Source: Pelagomonas calceolata (Eukaryota > Sar > Pelagophyceae > Pelagomonadales > Pelagomonadaceae). Taken from it: 64,000 nt of DNA. Shown piece by piece: positions 45,801 through 57,800 of the stretch; the stretch's first letter is position 1, and each line of letters begins with the position of its first letter. The stretch spans positions 2,604,001 through 2,668,000 of the forward strand of contig CAKKNE010000001.1 in assembly GCA_918797485.1 (NCBI GenBank), given 5' to 3'. Position numbers and translations under genes: made by a program. The notes under the pieces are model-generated. The model did not search any database, was not told the origin of the DNA, and was given only the letters and a program-made list of their open reading frames with translations.

Positions 45801-48800
45801 GGTCCAGCGCGCCGCTGTTTCCATCCGCCGACGAGCCGGAGCTGAACGCGAGCCGTCCGCTCGAGCCGACGACGCCGCCGTTCGCGGACCGCAGCGAGAT
45901 TCCGCCGCTGCTCGACGCCGTGCCCTCCCCTCCGGCTATAGCCGCGGTCCCTCCGGACGCCGACGTGCTACGACCAGACTGGAGGCGCACCGAGCCGCCA
46001 GTGCCGCTCGTCCCGCTCCCCGCGCTCACGACGACCGCGCCGCCGCGACCGCCGGTCGCCGCGCCGCTGCCGAGCAGCACCGCGCCGCTGTTGCCTCCCG
46101 AGGCAGACCCGGAGCTAAATGCCAACGAGCCGCTCGACCCAGAGACGCCAGAGTTGCTTGTCTGGATAACCACGCCGCCGCTGCTCGTTTGCGTACCTTC
46201 GCCGCCGCCGACCACCACGGCGCCGCCCGTCTTTGCCGTGCTTCGCCCGCCGGCGAGACTCATCGCGCCGCCGGCGCCGCTCGTCCCGCTGCCGACGCTC
46301 AGCACAACGCCGCCGCCGCGGCCCGCGGTGCTCGCGCCGCTCCCGACGCAGATGGCGCCGGAGTTGCCGCCCCTGCTCGACCCGGAGCTAAACACGAGCC
46401 GACCGCTCGTCCCAGCGCCGCCGCCGTTTGCCGACGCCACGCTGACGGACCCGCTGCTCGTCTGCGTGCCCTCGCCGCTGCCGACCACCACGGCGCCGCC
46501 GCTCGCTGCCGTCGTGGCGCCGCCCTGCACCAGCACCATACCTCCGGATCCGCTCGTCCCGCTCCCCGCGCTCGCGACGACCGCGCCGCCGCGACCGCCG
46601 GTCGCCGCGCCGCTGCCGAGCAGCACCGCGCCGCTGTTTCCGCCGGCCGCGCTTCCCGAGCTAAACACGAGACGCCCGCTAGCCCCCGCCGACCCGCCAT
46701 TGCTCGATCGGATCGCACAAGCGCCGCTGCTTGTTGCGGTGCCTTCGCCGCTCTTGATACGGACGGCGCCGCCACTCGCGACGGTGCTGCGACCGGATGC
46801 CATCGAGGCCGCACCCCCAGATCCGCTCGTCCCGCTTCCGACCGACATCACAATGGCACCAGCACGTCCCCAGTGGCGCGCCCGTGCCCACGGTCAGACT
46901 CCCACTGTTCCCAGATACCGCAGACCCAGAACTAACGCGGCGACCCGCTCGCGCCCGACGTTCCGCCATTCGCAGAGCCGACGACAACAGCGCCGCTGCT
47001 CGTCTCTGTGCCCTCCCCGCCGCGAACGTGACGCGCCTGCCGGTCCTCGACGTGCTGCGGCCAGCTCCAAAATACGCAGCGCCGCCAGATCCGCTCGTCC
47101 GCTGCCCGCGCTGACGCTCACCGCCCCACCGCGACCGCCAGACGCCGCTCGGGCCGATCGAGATACCGCCGCCGTTCCCACTCTTGGCCGAGCCCGAGCT
47201 GAACGCCAGCAGCCCGCTCGCGCCGGACGCACCGCCGTTGGCACTCGCGACGACCACCGCGCCCGAGCTCTTCTCCGTCCCTTCGCCAGCGCAGACCGCA
47301 ACGTGACCTCCCGTCGCCGCCGCGCTTCTGCCGGACGCAAACGACAACGCCCCACCGGCGCTGCTCGTCCCGCTGCCGACCGCGACGCTCACGTCGCCGC
47401 CCCGCCCGCTCGTCGCCGGCCCGGACCCTATCGTGACGGTCCCGCTGTTGCCCGCCGACGAGCTTCCGGAGCTGAACGCCAGGCGGCCGCTCGCTCCCGA
47501 CGCGCCGCCGTTCGCGGCGCGGACGGCGACGATTCCGCTGCTCGTCTGCGTGCCCTCTCCGGATGCGACGCCGAGTCCTCCGCCAGTCGCGACAGTACTG
47601 CGCCCAGACTGGAGACTCAATGCGCCACCGGCGCCGCTCGTTCCGCTTCCCGCGCTGATCCCAACGCCACCAGATCGGCCCGCCGTCGCGGCGCCAGATC
47701 CAACTAGAAGCAGCCCGCTGTTCCCCCCCTTAGACGAGCCGGAGCTGAACGCCAGCTGACCGCTCGCGCCCGCCGCGCCGCCGTTCGCCGTACGAATCAA
47801 TATCGCCCCGCCGCTCTTCTGCGTGCCCTCGCCACTTTCCGCCGACAGGCACCCCCCACTCGCGCCGGCGCTGCGCCCAGAGGCCAGCGACACCAGGCCA
47901 CCGGATCCGCTCGTGCCGCTTCCGACGCGCACGCGCACCGCGCCCCCGCTTCCGCCGGTCGAGGCTCCAGATCCGAGGTCCAGCGCGCCGCTGTTTCCAT
48001 CCGCCGACGAGCCGGAGCTGAACGCGAGCCGTCCGCTCGAGCCGACGACGCCGCCGTTCGCGGACCGCAGCGAGATTCCGCCGCTGCTCGACGCCGTGCC
48101 CTCCCCTCCGGCTATAGCCGCGGTCCCTCCGGACGCCGACGTGCTACGACCAGACTGGAGGCGCACCGAGCCGCCAGTGCCGCTCGTCCCGCTCCCCGCG
48201 CTCACGACGACCGCGCCGCCGCGACCGCCGGTCGCCGCGCCGCTGCCGAGCAGCACCGCGCCGCTGTTGCCTCCCGAGGCAGACCGAGCTAAATGCCAAC
48301 GAGCCGCTCGACCCAGAGACGCCAGAGTTGCTTGTCTGGATAACCACGCCGCCGCTGCTCGTTTGCGTACCTTCGCCGCCGCCGACCACCACGGCACCGC
48401 CCGTCTTTGCCGTGCTTCGCCCGCCGGCGAGACTCATCGCGCCGCCGGCGCCGCTCGTCCCGCTGCCGACGCTCAGCACAACGCCGCCGCCGCGGCCCGC
48501 GGTGCTCGCGCCGCTCCCGACGCAGATGGCGCCGGAGTTGCCGCCCCTGCTCGACCCGGAGCTAAACACGAGCCGACCGCTCGTCCCAGCGCCGCCGCCG
48601 CCGTTTGCCGACGCCACGCTGACGGACCCGCTGCTCGTCTGCGTGCCCTCGCCGCTGCCGACCACCACGGCGCCGCCGCTCGCTGCCGTCGTGGCGCCGC
48701 CCTGCACCAGCACCATACCTCCGGATCCGCTCGTCCCGCTCCCAGCGCTCGCGACGACCGCGCCCCGCGACCGCCGGTCGCCGCGCCCAGCCAATCAAGA

Positions 48801-51800
48801 TGGACCCGCTATTCCCCGCGTTCGCCGTCCCGGAGCTAAACGCCAGCAGCCCGCTCGAGCCCGATGCCCCTCCGTTTGCGCTTCCAACGCGCGCGCGCCG
48901 CTGCTCGTCTGCGTGCCCTCGCCGCTGGTCGCGAAGCGTCCCGCCGGTCGCCGCGGTGCTCCGACCCGCGGCTGCGCTCAGCCTGCCGCCGGATCCGCTC
49001 GTCCCGCTCCCCGCGCTCACGACGACCGCGCCGCCGCGACCGCCGGTCGCTGCGCCGCTGCCGAGCAGCACCGCGCCGCTGTTTCCGCCGGCCGCGCTTC
49101 CCGAGCTAAACACGAGACGCCCGCTAGCCCCCGCCGACCCGCCATTGCTCGATCGGATCGCACAAGCGCCGCTGCTTGTTGCGGTGCCTTCGCCGCTCTT
49201 GATACGGACGGCGCCGCCACTCGCGACGGTGCTGCGACCGGATGCCATCGAGGCCGCACCCCCAGATCCGCTCGTCCCGCTTCCGACCGACATCACAATG
49301 GCACCAGCACGTCCCCCAGTGGCCGCGCCCGTGCCCACGGTCAGACTCCCACTGTTCCCAGATACCGCAGACCCAGAACTAAACGCGAGCGACCCGCTCG
49401 CGCCCGACGTTCCGCCATTCGCAGAGCCGACGACAACAGCGCCGCTGCTCGTCGCGGTGCCCTCCCCGGCCGCGAACGTGACGCTCCCGCCGGTCCTCGA
49501 CGTGCTGCGGCCAGCTCCAAAATACGCAGCGCCGCCAGATCCGCTCGTCCCGCTGCCCGCGCTGACGCTCACCGCCCCACCGCGACCGCCAGACGCCGCT
49601 CCGGAGCCGATCGAGATACCGCCGCCGTTCCCACTCTTGGCCGAGCCCGAGCTGAACGCCAGCAGCCCGCTCGCGCCGGACGCACCGCCGTTGGCACTCG
49701 CGACGACCACCGCGCCCGAGCTCTTCTCCGTCCCTTCGCCAGCGCAGACCGCAACGTGACCTCCCGTCGCCGCCGCGCTTCTGCCGGACGCAAACGACAA
49801 CGCCCCACCGGCGCTGCTCGTCCCGCTGCCGACCGCGACGCTCACGTCGCCGCCCCGCCCGCTCGTCGCCGGCCCGGACCCTATCGTGACGGTCCCGCTG
49901 TTGCCCGCCGACGAGCTTCCGGAGCTGAACGCCAGGCGGCCGCTCGCTCCCGACGCGCCGCCGTTCGCGGCGCGGACGGCGACGATTCCGCTGCTCGTCT
50001 GCGTGCCCTCTCCGGATGCGACGCCGAGTCCTCCGCCAGTCGCGACAGTACTGCGCCCAGACTGGAGACTCAATGCGCCACCGGCGCCGCTCGTTCCGCT
50101 TCCCGCGCTGATCCCAACGCCACCAGATCGGCCCGCCCGCGGCGCCAGATCCAACTAGAAGCAGCCCGCTGTTCCCCCCCTTAGACGAGCCGGAGCTGAA
50201 CGCCAGCTGACCGCTCGCGCCCGCCGCGCCGCCGTTCGCCGTACGAATCAATATCGCCCCGCCGCTCTTCTGCGTGCCCTCGCCACTTTCCGCCGACAGG
50301 CACCCCCCACTCGCGCCGGCGCTGCGCCCAGAGGCCAGCGACACCAGGCCACTGGATCCGCTCGTGCCGCTTCCGACGCGCACGCGCACCGCGCCCCCGC
50401 TTCCGCCGGTCGAGGCTCCAGATCCGAGGTCCAGCGCGCCGCTGTTTCCATCCGCCGACGAGCCGGAGCTGAACGCGAGCCGTCCGCTCGAGCCGACGAC
50501 GCCGCCGTTCGCGGACCGCAGCGAGATTCCGCCGCTGCTCGACGCCGTGCCCTCCCCTCCGGCTATAGCCGCGGTCCCTCCGGACGCCGACGTGCTACGA
50601 CCAGACTGGAGGCGCACCGAGCCGCCAGTGCCGCTCGTCCCGCTCCCCGCGCTCACGACGACCGCGCCGCCGCGACCGCCGGTCGCCGCGCCGCTGCCGA
50701 GCAGCACCGCGCCGCTGTTGCCTCCCGAGGCAGACCCGGAGCTAAATGCCAACGAGCCGCTCGACCCAGAGACGCCAGAGTTGCTTGTCTGGATAACCAC
50801 GCCGCCGCTGCTCGTTTGCGTACCTTCGCCGCCGCCGACCACCACGGCGCCGCCCGTCTTTGCCGTGCTTCGCCCGCCGGCGAGACTCATCGCGCCGCCG
50901 GCGCCGCTCGTCCCGCTGCCGACGCTCAGCACAACGCCGCCGCCGCGGCCCGCGGTGCTCGCGCCGCTCCCGACGCAGATGGCGCCGGAGTTGCCGCCCC
51001 TGCTCGACCCGGAGCTAAACACGAGCCGACCGCTCGTCCCAGCGCCGCCGCCGTTTGCCGACGCCACGCTGACGGACCCGCTGCTCGTCTGCGTGCCCTC
51101 GCCGCTGCCGACCACCACGGCGCCGCCGCTCGCTGCCGTCGTGGCGCCGCCCTGCACCAGCACCATACCTCCGGATCCGCTCGTCCCGCTCCCCGCGCTC
51201 GCGACGACCGCGCCGCCGCGACCGCCGGTCGCCGCGCCGCTGCCGAGCAGCACCGCGCCGCTGTTTCCGCCGGCCGCGCTTCCCGAGCTAAACACGAGAC
51301 GCCCGCTAGCCCCCGCCGACCCGCCATTGCTCGATCGGATCGCACAAGCGCCGCTGCTTGTTGCGGTGCCTTCGCCGCTCTTGATACGGACGGCGCCGCC
51401 ACTCGCGACGGTGCTGCGACCGGATGCCATCGAGGCCGCACCCCCAGATCCGCTCGTCCCGCTTCCGACCGACATCACAATGGCACCAGCACGTCCCCCA
51501 GTGGCCGCGCCCGTGCCCACGGTCAGACTCCCACTGTTCCCAGATACCGCAGACCCAGAACTAAACGCGAGCGACCCGCTCGCGCCCGACGTCCGCCATT
51601 CGCAGAGCCGCGACAACAGCGCCGCTGCTCGTCGCTGTGCCCTCCCCGGCCGCGAACGTGACGCTCCCGCCGGTCCTCGACGTGCTGCGGCCAGCTCCAA
51701 AATACGCAGCGCCGCCAGATCCGCTCGTCCCGCTGCCCGCGCTGACGCTCACCGCCCCACCGCGACCGCCAGACGCCGCTCCGGAGCCGATCGAGATACC

Positions 51801-54800
51801 GCCGCCGTTCCCACTCTTGGCCGAGCCGAGCTGAACGCCAGCAGCCCGCTCGCGCGGACGCACCGCCGTTGGCACTCGCGGCGACCACCGCGCCCGAGCT
51901 CTTTCTCCGTCCCTTCGCCAGCGCAGACCGCCGCGTGACCTCCGTCGCCGCCGCGCTTCTGCCGGACGCAAACGACAACGCCCCACCGGCGCTGCTCGTC
52001 CCGCTGCCGACCGCGACGCTCACGTCGCCGCCCGCCCCCTTCGTCGCCCGGCCCGGACCCTATCGTGACGGTCCCGCTGTTGCCCGCCGACGAGCTTCCG
52101 GAGCTGAACGCCAGGCGGCCGCTCGCTCCCGACGCGCCGCCGTTCGCGGCGCGGACGGCGACGATTCCGCTGCTCGTCTGCGTGCCCTCTCCGGATGCGA
52201 CGCCGAGTCCTCCGCCAGTCGCGACAGTACTGCGCCCAGACTGGAGACTCAATGCGCCACCGGCGCCGCTCGTTCCGCTTCCCGCGCTGATCCCAACGCC
52301 ACCAGATCGGCCCGCCGTCGCGGCGCCAGATCCAACGAGAAGCAGCCCGCTGTTCCCCCTTAGACGAGCGGAGCTGAACGCCAGCTGACCGCTCGCGCCC
52401 GCCGCGCCGCCGTTCGCCGTACGAATCAATATCGCCCCGCCGCTCTTCTGCGTGCCCTCGCCACTTTCCGCCGACAGGCACCCCACTCGCGCCGGCGCTG
52501 CGCCCAGAGGCCAGCGACACCAGGCCACCGGATCCGCTCGTGCCGCTTCCGACGCGCACGCGCACCGCGCCCCGCTTCCGCCGGTCGAGGCTCCAGATCC
52601 GAGGTCCAGCGCGCCGCTGTTTCCATCCGCCCGACGAGCCGGGCTGAACGCGAGCCGTCCGCTCGAGCCGACGACGCCGCCGTTCGCGGACCGCAGCGAG
52701 ATTCCGCCGCTGCTCGACGCCGTGCCCTCCCCTCCGGCTATAGCCGCGGTCCCTCCGGACGCCGACGTGCTACGACCAGACTGGAGGCGCACCGAGCCGC
52801 CAGTGCCGCTCGTCCCGCTCCCCGCGCTCACGACGACCGCGCCGCCGCGACCGCCGGTCGCCGCGCCGCTGCCGAGCAGCACCGCGCCGCTGTTGCCTCC
52901 CGAGGCAGACCCGGAGCTAAATGTCAACGAGCCGCTCGACCCAGAGACGCCAGAGTTGCTTGTCTGGATAACCACGCCGCCGCTGCTCGTTTGCGTACCT
53001 TCGCCGCCGCCGACCACCACGGCGCCGCCCGTCTTTGCCGTGCTTCGCCCGCCGGCGAGACTCATCGCGCCGCCGGCGCCGCTCGTCCCGCTGCCGACGC
53101 TCAGCACAACGCCGCCGCCGCGGCCCGCGGTGCTCGCGCCGCTCCCGACGCAGATGGCGCCGGAGTTGCCGCCCCTGCTCGACCCGGAGCTAAACACGAG
53201 CCGACCGCTCGTCCCAGCGCCGCCGCCGTTTGCCGACGCCACGCTGACGGACCCGCTGCTCGTCTGCGTGCCCTCGCCGCTGCCGACCACCACGGCGCCG
53301 CCGCACTTGCATAATGATCTGCCTGACTGAATCTGCATATTTCCCCCTGACGCGCTTGTGCCACTTCCAACAGTTAACTTTACAATGCCACCTTGTCCAC
53401 GAGAAGCAACACCGGAACCAATGGAAATACTTCCACTGTTACCGCCCATGGCAGTACCAGAACTGAACGTAATTCTTCCGCTGCTTCCTGCTTCGCCGCT
53501 GTTTGAACTTCTCAACAACAGAGCACCGCTACTAGAAGCAGTTCCTTCGCCACCTGCTACAACAAGCTGACCGCCAGTCAAGGCAGAGCTTGCACCCGAG
53601 TGAAAGCAGCAATCCCCCCCTGTGCCGCTTGAGCCACTACCAACAGAAATATGTACCCGTCCGCCGCGACCGCCGGTCGCCGCGCCCGAGCCAATCAAGA
53701 TGGACCCGCTATTCCCCGCGTTCGCCGTCCCGGAGCTAAACGCCAGCAGCCCGCTCGAGCCCGATGCCCCTCCGTTTGCGCTTCCAACGCGCACCGCGCC
53801 GCTGCTCGTCTGCGTGCCCTCGCCGCTGGTCGCGACGAGCGTCCCGCCGGTCGCCGCGGTGCTCCGACCCGCGGCTGCGCTCAGCCTGCCGCCGGATCCG
53901 CTCGTCCCGCTCCCCGCGCTCACGACGACCGCGCCGCCGCGACCGCCGGTCGCTGCGCCGCTGCCGAGCAGCACCGCGCCGCTGTTTCCGCCGGCCGCGC
54001 TTCCCGAGCTAAACACGAGACGCCCGCTAGCCCCCGCCGACCCGCCATTGCTCGATCGGATCGCACAAGCGCCGCTGCTTGTTGCGGTGCCTTCGCCGCT
54101 CTTGATACGGACGGCGCCGCCACTCGCGACGGTGCTGCGACCGGATGCCATCGAGGCCGCACCCCCAGATCCGCTCGTCCCGCTTCCGACCGACATCACA
54201 ATGGCACCAGCACGTCCCCCAGTGGCCGCGCCCGTGCCCACGGTCAGACTCCCACTGTTCCCAGATACCGCAGACCCAGAACTAAACGCGAGCGACCCGC
54301 TCGCGCCCGACGTTCCGCCATTCGCAGAGCCGACGACAACAGCGCCGCTGCTCGTCGCGGTGCCCTCCCCGGCCGCGAACGTGACGCTCCCGCCGGTCCT
54401 CGACGTGCTGCGGCCAGCTCCAAAATACGCAGCGCCGCCAGATCCGCTCGTCCGCTGCCCGCGCTGGCGCTCACCGCCCCACCGCGACCGCCAGACGCCG
54501 CTCGGAGCCAATCGAGATACCGCCGCCGTTCCCACTCTTGGCCGAGCCGAGCTGAACGCCAGCAGCCCGCTCGCGCGGGACGCACCGCCGTTGGCACTCG
54601 CGGCGACCACCGCGCCCGAGCTAGCTTCTCCGTCCCTTCGCCAGCGCAGACCGCAACGTGACCTCCCGTCGCCGCCGCGCTTCTGCCGGACGCAAACGAC
54701 AACGCCCCACCGGCGCTGCTCGTCCCGCTGCCGACCGCGACGCTCACGTCGCCGCCCCGCCCGCTCGTCGCCGGCCCGGACCCTATCGTGACGGTCCCGC

Positions 54801-57800
54801 TGTTGCCCGCCGACGAGCTTCCGGAGCTGAACGCCAGGCGGCCGCTCGCTCCCGACGCGCCGCCGTTCGCGGCGCGGACGGCGACGATTCCGCTGCTCGT
54901 CTGCGTGCCCTCTCCGGATGCGACGCCGAGTCCTCCGCCAGTCGCGACAGTACTGCGCCCAGACTGGAGACTCAATGCGCCACCGGCGCCGCTCGTTCCG
55001 CTTCCCGCGCTGATCCCAACGCCACCAGATCGGCCCGCCGTCGCGGCGCCAGATCCAACTAGAAGCAGCCCGCTGTTCCCCCTTAGACGAGCGGAGCTGA
55101 ACGCCAGCTGACCGCTCGCGCCCGCCGCGCCGCCGTTCGCCGTACGAATCAATATCGCCCCGCCGCTCTTCTGCGTGCCCTCGCCACTTTCCGCCGACAG
55201 GCACCCCCCACTCGCGCCGGCGCTGCGCCCAGAGGCCAGCGACACCAGGCCACCGGATCCGCTCGTGCCGCTTCCGACGCGCACGCGCACCGCGCCCCCG
55301 CTTCCGCCGGTCGAGGCTCCAGATCCGAGGTCCAGCGCGCCGCTGTTTCCATCCGCCGACGAGCGGGCTGACGCGAGCCGTCCGCTCGAGCCGACGACGC
55401 CGCCGTTCGCGGACCGCAGCGAGATTCCGCCGCTGCTCGACGCCGTGCCCTCCCCTCCGGCTATAGCCGCGGTCCCTCCGGACGCCGACGTGCTACGACC
55501 AGACTGGAGGCGCACCGAGCCGCCAGTGCCGCTCGTCCCGCTCCCCGCGCTCACGACGACCGCGCCGCCGCGACCGCCGGTCGCCGCGCCGCTGCCGAGC
55601 AGCACCGCGCCGCTGTTGCCTCCCGAGGCAGACCCGGAGCTAAATGTCAACGAGCCGCTCGACCCAGAGACGCCAGAGTTGCTTGTCTGGATAACCACGC
55701 CGCCGCTGCTCGTTTGCGTACCTTCGCCGCCGCCGACCACCACGGCGCCGCCCGTCTTTGCCGTGCTTCGCCCACCGGCGAGACTCATCGCGCCGCCGGC
55801 GCCGCTCGTCCCGCTGCCGACGCTCAGCACAACGCCGCCGCCGCGGCCCGCGGTGCTCGCGCCGCTCCCGACGCAGATGGCGCCGGAGTTGCCGCCCCTG
55901 CTCGACCCGGAGCTAAACACGAGCCGACCGCTCGTCCCAGCGCCGCCGCCGTTTGCCGACGCCACGCTGACGGACCCGCTGCTCGTCTGCGTGCCCTCGC
56001 CGCTGCCGACCACCACGGCGCCGCCGCTCGCTGCCGTCGCGCGTCCGGACTGCACCTGAAGAACGCCCCCTGATCCACTTGTCCCACTGCCGATGTGCAA
56101 GTGTAAAGCCCCACCTCGTCCATCAGTAGCAGCACCAGTTCCAACTAGAAGGCTGCCGCTATTTCCACCCCTGCTTGACCCAGAACTGAAGATAAGCAAC
56201 CCGCTCGACCCATCTTCCCCGCTGTTGGTTGAGCAGAGAGTTATACTCCCGCTAGTGGAGCTGGTTCCCTCTCCTGAGCATATTGAAACCTGCCCGCCAC
56301 TTGACATCGTGCTTCGACCAGCATTCAAATTTAAGCTTCCACCCGCACCGCTCGTACCACGCCCAACATGTATGCCTACCAATCCACCTGCGCCACCACT
56401 CGAATAACCAGATCCAATTAAAACAGTGCCCGAATTACCAGACTTTGAGCTTCCCGAACTGAAGATGAGTCTGCCACTCGATCCAGCAATTCCACTATTG
56501 ACAGTCACAAGCGTGACCATCCCGCTGCTGGAACCCGTACCCTCCCCGCTACACACAACTACTCTGCCGCCGGTGTGTCTCGTTCCCCTGCCCGCCTGCA
56601 TTGCCAGGATACCACCTTCGCCACTCGTGCCACTTCCTACATGTAGCGAGATAGAACCGCCGCGACCAAATGTAGCTGGTCCGGTTCCAAAAGTCAAAGT
56701 GCCGCTATTGCCAGACGAAGAGGAGCCTGTGCTAAATAGGAGGTGGCCACTTGTTCCTAAGTCGCCACTATTGGCGGTAGACACTCTTATTGTGCCGCTG
56801 CTTGACGCTGTTCCCTCTCCGCTGTTCATGTAAATTGCTCCGCCGGTTCCTGCAACACTGCGGCCTGCCATAAGTTTAATGCAGCCCCCAGCTGAACTTG
56901 CGCCACTCCCTACTGTCATCATTATTGCCCCTCCAACACCACCCGTCGCTGATCCAGATCCAAGCAAAATTGACCCTGTGTTTCCGCCAGACGATGATCC
57001 AGTGCTGAAAATCAGTACCCCACTTGAGCCAGCAACGCCACCATTTCCGCTGAGAATAGTAACACTGCCGCTAGAGGTGGCAGTTCCTTCCCCTGTGAAG
57101 ATGCACACGGCGCCTCCAGTCCTTGAGGTGGATCTGCCACCAATTAAAATCATGCCACCGCCCCTTCCACTCGTGCCAGAGCCCAGGGCGACATTCAACA
57201 GTCCTGCCCGTCCGCACGAGGACGCACCAGTTCCAATAAGAACAGCCCCAGAATTTCCCCGTTTTGCTGTCCCACTGCTGAAAACTAGCTTGCCACTCCC
57301 ACCAGATGCACCGGTGTTGGGTGTGATTACAGTTATGGAGCCGCTGCTTGTCTGGGCACCTTGTCCACTTTGCAACGACATTAGACCACCTGTTGCCATG
57401 CCAAAACCTGCTGCCGCTCGCAACATACCCCCCTCTCCACTTGTCCCCGCACCAACCGTGATGAAAATAGCCCCACCGCTCCCACCCAAGGCACTACCGG
57501 TACCCATACTCAGAGCACCACTATTCCCCTCTTTGGCAGACCCAGAGCTAAAAACCAATTTCCCACTGACACCTGTGAGTCCGGAGTTTGCGGACCCAAA
57601 ATGGATTAAACCACTACTAGAAGCAGTGCCCTCACCAGATAGGGCGACAATAGCACCTCCCGTACAATGATTGCTCGAACCGGCCAAGAGCTCCACTTGA
57701 CCTCCCGAGCCGCTTGTGCCGCTACCAGCAGTCATGATTAAGCCACCTGCACGACCACCAGACGAAGCACCTGTTCCTAGCGATATTGCTCCACTATTTC

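Larger units (their letters stand above)
35701..53304 (-). repeat. array B: 9-unit higher-order repeat (about 2,455 nt) with 8- and 12-unit variants
   Basis: Nine distinct 91-residue units, which I call a to i, repeat in the protein order a-b-c-d-e-f-g-h-i. Their starts are a AASMASGRSTVASGG, b RLSAAAGRSTAATGG, c MVLVQGGATTAASGG, d AMSLAGGRSTAKTGG, e SVRLQSGRSTSASGG, f LVSLASGRSAGASGG, g ALSLQSGRSTVATGG, h ALSFASGRSAAATGG and i AAYFGAGRSTSRTGG. A landmark in unit e lies at 37649, 40919, 43373, 45824, 48000, 50451, 52626 and 55352. The steps are therefore 12, 9, 9, 8, 9, 8 and 10 units. The array is GC-rich but less so than A. Frame-breaking indels are frequent, especially around 36590-37650, 44750-45750, 46870-47150, 51590-52660 and 54450-54640. 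The left edge joins array A inside a shared GC-rich motif. Confidence 0.92.

Noticed and set aside
6406-56038. CRISPR array or plain non-coding satellite DNA
   Set aside because: There are no short repeats separated by unique spacers. The period is a whole number of codons, and the same unit continues as a strictly maintained reading frame in highly diverged flanks.
6406-56038. Interpretation of the repeat gene as a decayed pseudogene because of its many frame breaks
   Set aside because: Breaks are confined to near-identical GC-rich copies, recur at the same sequence contexts and are absent from about 10 kb of diverged units. That distribution fits consensus error better than decay. Not excluded without accurate reads.
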